The notes under the pieces: model-generated
Seen by the model: the letters and a program-made list of their open reading frames with translations, nothing else
Told to the model about the DNA's origin: nothing
Databases searched by the model: none
Source: Planctomycetota bacterium
GTDB lineage: Bacteria; Planctomycetota; Planctomycetia; Pirellulales; Thermoguttaceae
Direction of reading: 5' to 3'
DNA: 7,793 nt
Assembly: GCA_015661985.1 (NCBI GenBank)
Contig: DQVB01000571.1
Location: 1 to 7,793 of the forward strand
Shown: one piece after another, positions 1 through 6,338 of the stretch
Numbering within the stretch: position 1 is the first letter of the stretch
Layout of the letters: every line of letters starts with the position of its first letter
Position numbers and translations under genes: made by a program

Positions 1-1074
1 AGCCGGCCAGAGCTGTACCACGGGCCGGCCATCGAGATGACGATCACGGTGTTCATGGTCCTGGCCGGCACCAATTTCATGCTCCTGTACTGGCTCATCA
101 TTTTCCGCCCCCGCAGGCTGCTGGCCGACGTGGAGTGGCGCACCTACGTGGGGATCTTGTTTGCGGCGACGGTACTGGTGGTTGCCATCGGGCTCTGGTC
201 GGGCGACTTCGACGGCACCAACGGCATGCACAAGCAGGGCGCCGAGACGATCGTTCTACCCCCAGGCGGCCAGGTCCACGTAGGGCGGGACGGGCAAGTG
301 GACGTGCGGTTGCCGGCCACCGGCAGTGCGACGACCGACGATTCGCCACGCAGCGGCCATGTGGCGGTGCTCGTGCCCCAGGAAAGCCACATCGTGCGCG
401 ATCACAAGGGTCGGTTGAGAATACGCCCTGGGGATGACCAGGCGGGCCGGGGCGAGCAGGAGGATCGGCGATTGGACCAGGCCATCCGCTTTGGGCTCTT
501 CCAGGTGGTTTCCATCATGACGACCACCGGATACTGCACGGACAACTTCGATCTGTGGAATAGCTTCAACCGCGGGCTGCTCTTGGTGCTCATGTTCATC
601 GGAGGCTGCGCGGGGAGCACCGGCGGCGGGCTGAAAGTGATCCGCCACATCCTGCTGGTCAAGATCCTCCGGCTGGAGATCGAACACGCCTTCCATCCCA
701 CGGTGGTCCGGCCCTTGTGGCTGGGGGGCCGGCCGGTGGAGGACCCCGAACTGCGGCGGAACATCCTCGTCTACTTCGCCTTGATCGTGGCGATCTTCGT
801 CTTCAGCTGGCTGTTTACCATCACCGTCGAGCCCGAAGCAACATGGACTGAGCACGGGCACGAAGTGGAACACAAGCTGATTGATGCGGCCAGCTGTGTG
901 GCGGCCACGCTGAACAACATCGGCCCCGGGCTGGGGGTGATCGGGGCCACCAAGAACTACTCCAATTTCACTTGGCCCACCAAACTGCTGTTCATCTGGC
1001 TCATGATGCTCGGTCGCCTGGAGCTGTTCGTGATTCTGGTGCTCTTCGTGCCCGGCTTTTGGCGGAGTCAATAA
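1..1074 (+). CDS. trkH: TrkH/KtrB-family potassium transporter, membrane subunit (5' partial, C-terminal ~357 residues)
   Basis: Membrane-embedded K+-translocating subunit of a Trk/Ktr uptake system, which normally works with a cytoplasmic TrkA/KtrA nucleotide-binding subunit (not in this window). The frame is open from base 1, so the true start lies upstream; the ATG at 37 sits inside a membrane helix and is not the start. Residues are numbered from that ATG. Helix 1-23 is followed by helix 38-53, then the third pore loop and filter, MTTTGYCTDNF (161-171). The family motif GGCAGSTGGGLKVIR (189-203) comes next, then a helix at about 243-263. The fourth pore loop, TLNNIGPGLG (291-300), and the closing helix MLGRLELFVILVLF (324-337) end the protein, as in E. 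coli TrkH. Unusually, about 90 hydrophilic residues (roughly 55-147) sit between the second helix and the third pore loop, where family members have a short connection. The gene ends in TAA, 83 bases from the convergent gene's stop. Confidence 0.93.
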   Translation, partial: SRPELYHGPAIEMTITVFMVLAGTNFMLLYWLIIFRPRRLLADVEWRTYVGILFAATVLVVAIGLWSGDFDGTNGMHKQGAETIVLPPGGQVHVGRDGQVDVRLPATGSATTDDSPRSGHVAVLVPQESHIVRDHKGRLRIRPGDDQAGRGEQEDRRLDQAIRFGLFQVVSIMTTTGYCTDNFDLWNSFNRGLLLVLMFIGGCAGSTGGGLKVIRHILLVKILRLEIEHAFHPTVVRPLWLGGRPVEDPELRRNILVYFALIVAIFVFSWLFTITVEPEATWTEHGHEVEHKLIDAASCVAATLNNIGPGLGVIGATKNYSNFTWPTKLLFIWLMMLGRLELFVILVLFVPGFWRSQ

Positions 1075-1157
1075 ACCGGCCCCCGCCCCATTCCTGGCGG
1101 CTCCTGATCTTTCAGCCCGGTGAACCAATCGTGACAGCGCACCGGCCCTGGGACCCA

Positions 1158-2693
1158 TCAATCCTTGATGAATCGTTCGTACGGCAGCTCGTCGGAACTG
1201 GCCGGCGGCTTCGTCGTTCCAATGGCCGAGGCACCGGAGCAGACCCAGGCCAATCGGCCGAGGAGCCGAAAGTAGACGATCAGCAGGGCCGCCAGCAGAG
1301 GGCTGAGAGCGACAAGCCCGAACCAGCCTCCCAGCCGATGGGCCAGCACGCTGAGCCAGCGGGCGGCCATCATCACAAGAATGCTTTCCACATAGAAAAT
1401 GCCCCACGCCCATGGGGCGGTCAGGTAGCTCTTCCAAACGGCCCCATACAGCGGGTTCCACGGCGTGCCCGCAGCCAACATGGACAACAATAGCGGCGGG
1501 AAGAGCAACAAGATGACCACCAGGTAGAAATCGAAGCTGGCAGACCCCACCAGTTTTGACAGCGCCGTGGCGACCAAGGCGCTCGCACCTGCGGCGCTGG
1601 CAAAGTAGAGCGACTCCAACAGCCAATCCAACCAAACGGTGTCGGGCCAGGCTTCGATGCGGTCCTTACCCGCAGCCGTCTCTTGAAGCACAGTCAGCAA
1701 CAACGGGCAAGCCACCGTAATGGTGATCCCGCCCAACACGCCCAGGAGGCCGAAGTAGCCCATGGCCAGGAAAAGGGCCTTGCCCTCTCCCGTGGCCGCC
1801 AGCGCCATCGCCTCGGCAAACAGATTGGCCAGGAAGGCCGTGGCAACGCTCAATCCCACCCACCGCTGCCAGACACCGTCGTAGCCCACCACCTGGAAGA
1901 TGCCGGTGAAAAAGACGGCCGGGGCGGATCGAAGCCGTGCCGGTTGCACGCTGCTCCGGCGCGACTCATCTTCACATCGATCCTCCTGCTCGAGCCGCTG
2001 CCGGCCCCGTTCCAATACGTCTTCCAAATAGGAAGAGTAATCGGGTTCCTCCGGGGGAGGACCCGTGGCGTACTGTTCGGTGTGGTCCACCTCCGGCTCC
2101 AAGGGCGGAGGCGCCGGTGGAGGTGCGCGCACCAGCGTGGGCTGCTGGCAGTCAGGGCACACGATCTCCTGGCCGATCTGATCCTCCGTGGCCAGAAGCC
2201 GAGAGCCGCAGAGTGAGCATTTCAGGCCGATATAGGGTACCTCCGGCGTCTTGGAGCTCCACGCCAGCTGGTCCGCGTCGTCCAACACGCCGTATTCCTC
2301 TTGGCGTTTAGCGAGCTCTTCGGCGGAAGGTTCCTTCTCGGCCGGCATGGTCTCGAGGGGAGGGACCAGCACTTTGGTTTCACAATCCGGGCAAGCCAGT
2401 TCGCTTCCCACTTCCTCCGGTGTGGCAAACAGCCCGGTCCCGCATACCGGACAGCGGACCGGGATATAGGTCTTGCCCGCCGCCTCGCTCGTGTTCCCCT
2501 CGGAAAGCTCATACGCACCGGTGGCTCGAATCCGCGCAGCCCGAGCCTTGACCTGTTCGGGTGTGGGGACGATGAAGGAGCCGTGGCAGCAGGGGCATCT
2601 GCGACGGGCGCCGGCGTAGCGTGTTGCGGCACTGAGGAGAGTGGTGCAATGAGGACAGCGAAACTGGACGACAGGCTCCGCGGACTCGGACAT
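1158..2693 (-). CDS. Triple zinc-ribbon protein with C-terminal polytopic membrane domain (511 aa, function unknown)
   Basis: No function can be assigned. The N-terminal third carries three zinc ribbons with identical CxxC-x16-CxxC spacing: C13/C16/C33/C36, C81/C84/C101/C104 and C159/C162/C179/C182. They resemble MJ0042-type or rubredoxin-like ribbons. They are joined by acidic linkers and followed by a proline-rich stretch (190-217) and a charged, probably helical segment (218-246). Residues about 279-485 are hydrophobic, with some six candidate membrane helices (near 279-301, 306-336, 362-382, 387-408, 429-444 and 458-478), and the tail is short and polar. No signal peptide precedes the ribbons, so they are probably cytoplasmic. 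The frame is open back to 2807, but the ATG at 2693 is preferred: GGAGG lies five bases before it and the first ribbon follows directly. The extra 38 upstream codons are Arg/Asp-rich and look untranslated. Zinc-ribbon plus membrane proteins of this style are common in planctomycetes. Confidence 0.85.
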   Translation of the reverse strand: MSESAEPVVQFRCPHCTTLLSAATRYAGARRRCPCCHGSFIVPTPEQVKARAARIRATGAYELSEGNTSEAAGKTYIPVRCPVCGTGLFATPEEVGSELACPDCETKVLVPPLETMPAEKEPSAEELAKRQEEYGVLDDADQLAWSSKTPEVPYIGLKCSLCGSRLLATEDQIGQEIVCPDCQQPTLVRAPPPAPPPLEPEVDHTEQYATGPPPEEPDYSSYLEDVLERGRQRLEQEDRCEDESRRSSVQPARLRSAPAVFFTGIFQVVGYDGVWQRWVGLSVATAFLANLFAEAMALAATGEGKALFLAMGYFGLLGVLGGITITVACPLLLTVLQETAAGKDRIEAWPDTVWLDWLLESLYFASAAGASALVATALSKLVGSASFDFYLVVILLLFPPLLLSMLAAGTPWNPLYGAVWKSYLTAPWAWGIFYVESILVMMAARWLSVLAHRLGGWFGLVALSPLLAALLIVYFRLLGRLAWVCSGASAIGTTKPPASSDELPYERFIKD

Positions 2694-2704
2694 GGCTCCC
2701 TCCC
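2694..2704 (-). promoter_or_regulatory. Ribosome binding site deciding the zinc-ribbon gene start
   Basis: Read on the minus strand, the bases before the ATG at 2693 are GGGAGGGAGCC. The GGAGG core leaves a five-base spacer. This strong Shine-Dalgarno sequence is why the start was placed here and not at the upstream in-frame ATG at 2807. Confidence 0.75.
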
Positions 2705-2973
2705 GCAAAGCGGCCCTGGCTGTTGCGTCAGGCCTCTTTCGGTCGTGTGGCCTACGTTTGTCCCACCGGATGGAGTGGTCTTGTCCAGGATCTTTTCGTA
2801 ACAGCACCCTGAGGCGTGCTCAAGCGAGGCACGGCCGCACAGCCCCCCAAGCGGCGGTGAACTGATCTCCGGTCTCTTGATTCTCTCCTGTTTCGAAGTG
2901 GAACGTCAAGGCCGATTGCCTTCCGGAACTGCGGACCCCCGCGCACCCGAGTAGCTCGACAGCGCCGCTCTTC

Positions 2974-3017
2974 CAGCTTGGCTCTCCAGAGCAGTTTTGC
3001 AGCTTGGCTCTCCAGAG
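2974..3017. repeat. Two direct copies of an 18-bp repeat
   Basis: The 18-mer cagcttggctctccagag occurs at 2974-2991 and again at 3000-3017, identical in both copies, with an eight-base spacer (26-bp period). The ggctctcc core of each copy can also pair with the ggagagcc at 3061-3068. The two copies are therefore alternative 5' arms for one hairpin. Confidence 0.9.
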
Positions 3018-3087
3018 GCGAGGGTATGCGGGCTTGTAGGCGGCAGCAAGACCCGGCTCAGGAGAGCCACGCCTCCGATTGGGCGTG
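3006..3087. ncRNA. Candidate structured RNA element: long nested hairpin plus adjacent hairpin
   Basis: Outer stem: ggctctcc-a-gag (3006-3017) pairs with ctc-a-ggagagcc (3057-3068), with one A/A mismatch. Inside it, cgggcttg (3029-3036) pairs with caag-a-cccg (3047-3055), with one bulged A and a ten-base loop. Immediately downstream, cacgcc (3068-3073) pairs perfectly with ggcgtg (3082-3087) across an eight-base loop. The chain suggests a folded transcript or a palindromic DNA element. No U-tract follows, so it is not a classical terminator on the plus strand. The strand of any transcript is not determined, no known RNA family was recognised, and a chance fold in GC-rich DNA cannot be excluded. 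Confidence 0.3.
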
Positions 3088-3226
3088 CCGCCCGTGTCCC
3101 AGTGCCGGTATCGAAACACCCTTGCCCGAGGAAAAGGCCGAAAAGTGGCGCTGCCCAAGGAGTCGATCCTCTTCCGCACGGTACATTCCGCACAGCGCAG
3201 GGATTGGGAGTGCCGGCAGAGACTGC

Positions 3227-3243
3227 GTCACGCCGAGCGTGAC
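3227..3243. other. Short perfect hairpin/dyad
   Basis: gtcacgc (3227-3233) and gcgtgac (3237-3243) are perfect inverted copies around the three-base centre cga. It lies in the gap about 340 bases before the kinase-reductase start, with no T-run on either side. It could be an operator-type dyad or an RNA hairpin; its role is unknown. Confidence 0.35.
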
Positions 3244-3501
3244 TTGCGCGCGAGTTGGCCGAGTTTCCTGGCACAACGAACAAACACCAAGGTCCGCTTC
3301 CATCGTTCCGGCGGCTTCTCCGCCCACGATCGTCCGCGGCCGGCCCCTTTCGAGAGGAGAGGTCCGCGAGTTTGCCCTTTCCGGGGCGGGTTATCACAGC
3401 ATGGGCGGATTCTGCCATGGACATTGTTTCCGCCTGCCCACGCTGCGCAAAAGCTGACAGGTACCCGTGTTTCGGGCTACCGGCTAGGCTGCCGGGCGGT
3501 G

Positions 3502-3507
3502 TATAAT
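3502..3507 (+). promoter_or_regulatory. Candidate -10 box upstream of the kinase-reductase gene
   Basis: A perfect TATAAT stands in otherwise GC-rich sequence 77 bases before the ATG at 3585, so transcription would start near 3514 with a leader of about 70 bases. No good -35 hexamer sits 16-19 bases upstream (accggc at the 17-base spacing). The preceding TG abuts the box without the spacer base of an extended -10. This is plausible sigma70-type -10 evidence only. Confidence 0.45.
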
Positions 3508-3584
3508 CGCGCACGGCGTGGAGCGAAGGGCCGGGCCGGGCGTCCGGCGCGTTGGGGCTGAGCACAGGTTAGCGGCGAGACGCT

Positions 3585-6014
3585 ATGGACCAGAAACAGG
3601 CGCATCCGGAAGCGTTGCAATTTGCTTCGCTGGCGGCCCACCAGATGCGCTCGCCGGTGACCGCCATCAAATCGATCCTGCAGACCCTTTTGGGGGGCTA
3701 TGTAGGGCCGCTGAGTGACAAGCAGCGGGAGCTGTTGGGCAAAGCGGACGCCCGCTGCGACCAGGCTCTGGAGGCGATCCGCCGGATGCTGACGATCGCC
3801 CAGGGCGTGGAGCGGGAGGAGTGGGCCGAGCGCGTGGTGGACTTGGCGGGCGTCTGTCGGCGCACGCTGCCTCGCTACGCCCCCGAGGCGCTGGAGCGCG
3901 ACATCTCGCTGGCCTCCGAAGTCCCCTCAGGCCCCGTATACGTCCTAGGGAACGAAGCGGCCTACGTCGAGCTGGTCACGGCCCTGGTGGACAATGCGCT
4001 GAAGTACACGCCCAGCTTCGGACGGATCCGCGTGTGCGTGGAGGAATTGTCCGAGGCCGACCGCGTGCGACTCACCGTGGCCGATTCGGGCGTGGGCATC
4101 CCCGAAGACCAGCGGGAGAAGATCTTCGAGCCTTTCTTCAGGACGGCTGCAGTCAAGAGCCTGACCGTGCCCGGCACTGGGCTGGGATTGGCCTTCGTCA
4201 AAGCCATCGTGGACGCCGCCGGAGGCAGCGTACGGGCGGGCAAGTCGGACCTGGGCGGCGCTGAGCTGGTGGTGGAAGTGCCTGCGGCGCGGCCGGAAGA
4301 GACCGCCGAGGCGGAAGAAAAGCGAAAGAAAGAGGCGCGACCCATGAAGGTTGTCATCGTTGGCGGTGTGGCTGCCGGACCCAAGGTGGCCTCCAAGATC
4401 ATTCGCCTCATGCCCGACGCCGAAGTGACTATCGTGGAAAAGGGCAAACTGCTGTCCTACGCCGGCTGTGGGTTGCCCTACTATGTCTCCGGCGTCGTGC
4501 CCGAGCAAAGACAACTCATGTCGTCGGCTGTGGGCATGGTACGGGATGCCGTCTTCTTCCAGCAGGTCAAGAACGTCCGGGTGATGAACCAGACTGAGGC
4601 GGTGGAGATCGACCGCCGCGGGAAACGGCTGCGCGTGGTGGATCGGGTGAACAACCGCCAGCTCTGGTTGGATTACGACAGATTGGTGCTGGCCACCGGG
4701 GCTTCGCCCGTCGTGCCGCCGATCCCCAACGTCCAGTTGGGAAACATCTTCACCCTACACGGGGTCCACGACGCCGAAGGGCTGAAAATCGCCCTGGCCG
4801 AACGCCGCGCCCGCGATGTGGTCATCGTCGGCGGCGGCTTGGTGGGCGTGGAGATGACCGAGGCGCTCACGTATAGCGGCTCGCGCGTGACCATTGTCGA
4901 GCTGGCTCCGCAGATCCTGGGCATCCTCGACTGGGAGATCGCCAAGCTGGTCGAACTGCACATGGAATCCCATGGGGTGAAGATCCACACCAGTACACGG
5001 GTGGAGCGGTTCGAGGGGACCGAGAAGGTGGCCGCCGTGGTGACCTGCCGGGGCATCCTGCCGGCGGATCTGGTGATCTTGGGTAGCGGCGTGCGACCGA
5101 ACGTCACCCTGGCTCGTGCCGCCGGACTGGAGCTCGGACCCACCGGGGCGATCCGGGTGGACGAGCGGATGCGCACCTCGGATCCGGACATCTACGCTGC
5201 CGGCGATTGCGTCGAATGCCATGGCCTGGTCACAGGCAAACCGTGCTACGTGCCCCTCGGTTCGACGGCCAACAAACAAGGCCGTGTGGCAGCGATCAAC
5301 ATCTGCGGCGGCCGAGCCTCTTTCCCCGGCGTATTGGGCACAACGATCTGCAAAGTGTTCGACTACTGCGTGGCCCGTACCGGCCTGACCGAAGCGGAAG
5401 CCCGCGCCCAGGGACTGGACGTGGTCACCGCCCTGGTTCCGGCTCCGGACAAGGAACATTTCATGCCCGAAGCGGCCATGCTGCTTCTGAAGGTTGTCGT
5501 GGATCGCCGGAGCCGGCGACTGCTGGGGGCGCAGGCCACCGGCCCGGGCGCCGGCGACAAGCGGATCGACGTTGCGGCCATGGCCATCGCCGCCCGGATG
5601 ACCGTCGAGCAGGTGGCCAACGCCGATCTGGGCTACGCGCCCCCCTACGCCCTGGCCATGGACAACCTGATCACCGCGGCCAACGTGGCCGCCAATAAAC
5701 TGGATGGACACATGGAGGGGATCACGCCCATGGAAGTCCACCGCATGCTCGAGGAGGGCCAAAACTTCGTGCTGCTCGATGTGCGCAGCCCGGCCGAATA
5801 CGACGAAGTACGATTGCCGCGCTCCACCCTGGTGCCTTTGGGCACCCTGCGCGGGCGGCTGGACGAGCTGCCTCGGGACAAGCTCATCGTCACCTTCTGC
5901 AACACCTCGCTGCGCGGCTACGAAGCGGCGCTGATCCTGCGAGCCGCCGGATTCGGGCAAGTGCGAGTCATGGATGGCGGCATCGCTATGTGGCCCTACG
6001 AAAAGGTCACCTGA
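3585..6014 (+). CDS. Histidine kinase - CoA-disulfide/persulfide reductase - rhodanese fusion (809 aa)
   Basis: Soluble three-part protein in one frame. Residues 1-235 are a sensor-less histidine kinase core. It has an H-box AHQMRSP with phospho-acceptor H19, N-box DNALKYTP (136-143), G1 box DSGVGIP (167-173), F-box FEPFFR (181-186) and G2 box GTGLGL (197-202). Residues 236-253 are a charged linker. Residues 254-~705 match CoA-disulfide reductase: FAD fold GGVAAG (260-265), active-site C295 in SYAGCGLPYY, NAD(P)H fold VIVGGGLVGVE (413-423), second FAD motif YAAGDC (537-542) and the dimer-domain YAPPYALAMD (684-693). Residues ~713-805 are a rhodanese domain with C772 in CNTSLRGY. The reductase-rhodanese half (556 aa) is complete for known CoADR-rhodanese enzymes, which reduce CoA disulfides, CoA persulfide or polysulfide with NAD(P)H; the actual substrate is not determinable. 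The start is fixed by an in-frame TAG at 3570-3572, though its ribosome site is weak. A separately translated reductase from 4344 is possible. Confidence 0.88.
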   Translation: MDQKQAHPEALQFASLAAHQMRSPVTAIKSILQTLLGGYVGPLSDKQRELLGKADARCDQALEAIRRMLTIAQGVEREEWAERVVDLAGVCRRTLPRYAPEALERDISLASEVPSGPVYVLGNEAAYVELVTALVDNALKYTPSFGRIRVCVEELSEADRVRLTVADSGVGIPEDQREKIFEPFFRTAAVKSLTVPGTGLGLAFVKAIVDAAGGSVRAGKSDLGGAELVVEVPAARPEETAEAEEKRKKEARPMKVVIVGGVAAGPKVASKIIRLMPDAEVTIVEKGKLLSYAGCGLPYYVSGVVPEQRQLMSSAVGMVRDAVFFQQVKNVRVMNQTEAVEIDRRGKRLRVVDRVNNRQLWLDYDRLVLATGASPVVPPIPNVQLGNIFTLHGVHDAEGLKIALAERRARDVVIVGGGLVGVEMTEALTYSGSRVTIVELAPQILGILDWEIAKLVELHMESHGVKIHTSTRVERFEGTEKVAAVVTCRGILPADLVILGSGVRPNVTLARAAGLELGPTGAIRVDERMRTSDPDIYAAGDCVECHGLVTGKPCYVPLGSTANKQGRVAAINICGGRASFPGVLGTTICKVFDYCVARTGLTEAEARAQGLDVVTALVPAPDKEHFMPEAAMLLLKVVVDRRSRRLLGAQATGPGAGDKRIDVAAMAIAARMTVEQVANADLGYAPPYALAMDNLITAANVAANKLDGHMEGITPMEVHRMLEEGQNFVLLDVRSPAEYDEVRLPRSTLVPLGTLRGRLDELPRDKLIVTFCNTSLRGYEAALILRAAGFGQVRVMDGGIAMWPYEKVT
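4329..4346 (+). promoter_or_regulatory. Internal ribosome binding site and possible start of a stand-alone reductase-rhodanese
   Basis: AAAGAGG at 4329-4335 lies eight bases before an in-frame ATG at 4344, inside the kinase-reductase frame. That ATG opens MKVVIVGG, exactly the expected N-terminus of a stand-alone CoA-disulfide reductase. The site is better than the one before 3585. It may drive a second 556-residue product in the same frame, or be a relic of two formerly separate genes. The sequence alone does not show whether it is used. Confidence 0.45.
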
Positions 6015-6099
6015 GCCGCCGAGCTCAAACGCGTCAGCCGGCAGCCCGTCCGTATCCGGCGCCACATGGTATCCGTTCAGGCCCCATGGGCGCCGAGGA

Positions 6100-6220
6100 A
6101 GGGTGGGACAAGGTCGCCGCCCGTGGCGGTGGGCCGGCGCCCTCGCACCAGCTGTCGAACAAAGCGAAAGCCACGAATCGGAGAGCCTTTCAGCAGCTGG
6201 TGCGGGGCTTGTCCCACCCT
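6100..6220. repeat. Large nested inverted repeat (REP/MITE-like or structured RNA)
   Basis: The outer arms agggtgggacaag (6100-6112) and cttgtcccaccct (6208-6220) are perfect inverted copies of 13 bases. Inside, gccc-t-cgcaccagctg (6139-6154) pairs with cagctggtgcggggc (6194-6208) with a single bulged T; its perfect core is 11 bp, 6144-6154 with 6194-6204. The base at 6208 is shared by the two stems. The 5' side between the arms holds a small hairpin of its own, ccgcc-cgt-ggcgg (about 6117-6129). The predicted shape is a branched cruciform or three-way junction of about 121 nt. No U-tract follows on either strand. It could be a dispersed REP/MITE-type element or a folded RNA at the 3' end of the upstream transcript. 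Confidence 0.75.
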
Positions 6221-6338
6221 GCCACTCCCGCCGCTCCGTGAACGATTACCCCACACGTCCGCGCCTTGTTGCTTTTTGGGGCGAGGCAGTCATGATGGTT
6301 GGTGTCTTGGGATATGGGCTGGCAGACGGCAATCGACA

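Larger units (their letters stand above)
2694..3584. other. Long divergent intergenic region without a convincing protein gene
   Basis: About 890 bases separate the divergent zinc-ribbon and kinase-reductase genes. All six frames contain open stretches (up to about 219 codons on the minus strand). Their translations are Arg/Pro/Ser/Gly-rich, show no domain or motif I recognise, overlap each other and lack credible ribosome sites. Recognisable contents are an 18-bp direct repeat (2974-3017), a run of hairpins (3006-3087), a short perfect hairpin (3227-3243) and a TATAAT box (3502-3507). No tRNA T-loop signature and no complete tmRNA, RNase P or SRP RNA core was seen. The region could hold an unrecognised structured RNA or the remains of a decayed gene; this is open. 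Confidence 0.6.

Noticed and set aside
1117..1145. ccggtg/caccgg inverted repeat between the convergent genes, considered as a terminator
   Set aside because: Only a 6-bp stem with a 17-base loop and no T-tract on either strand; too weak to call.
256..1635. 459-codon open frame on the minus strand opposite the trkH end and the zinc-ribbon gene
   Set aside because: It overlaps two well-supported genes, has no recognisable motif, and its composition is what an antisense frame of GC-rich coding DNA gives.
2517..2540. ggtggctcgaatccgcg, resembling a tRNA T-arm
   Set aside because: It lies inside the zinc-ribbon coding sequence between ribbons 1 and 2 and no acceptor or anticodon arm pairs around it.
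3124..3148. gaggaaaaggccgaaaag, slightly resembling the conserved RNase P RNA core
   Set aside because: The match to the gaggaaagtccgggc core is imperfect and no other RNase P RNA landmarks were found nearby.
3417..3506. Short plus-strand frame starting MDIVSACPRCAK, with a CxxC resembling half a zinc ribbon
   Set aside because: Only 29 codons, no ribosome site, no second CxxC, and its end overlaps the TATAAT box; likely chance.
2906..3565. 219-codon minus-strand open frame in the divergent gap
   Set aside because: No ribosome site, no recognisable domain, Ser/Arg/Pro/Gly-rich composition, and overlapping open frames of similar quality on the plus strand.
4755..6065. 436-codon open frame on the minus strand opposite the reductase-rhodanese
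   Set aside because: It is a shadow of a reading frame with clear FAD, NAD(P)H and rhodanese motifs; the translation is His/Gly/Gln-rich with no domain.
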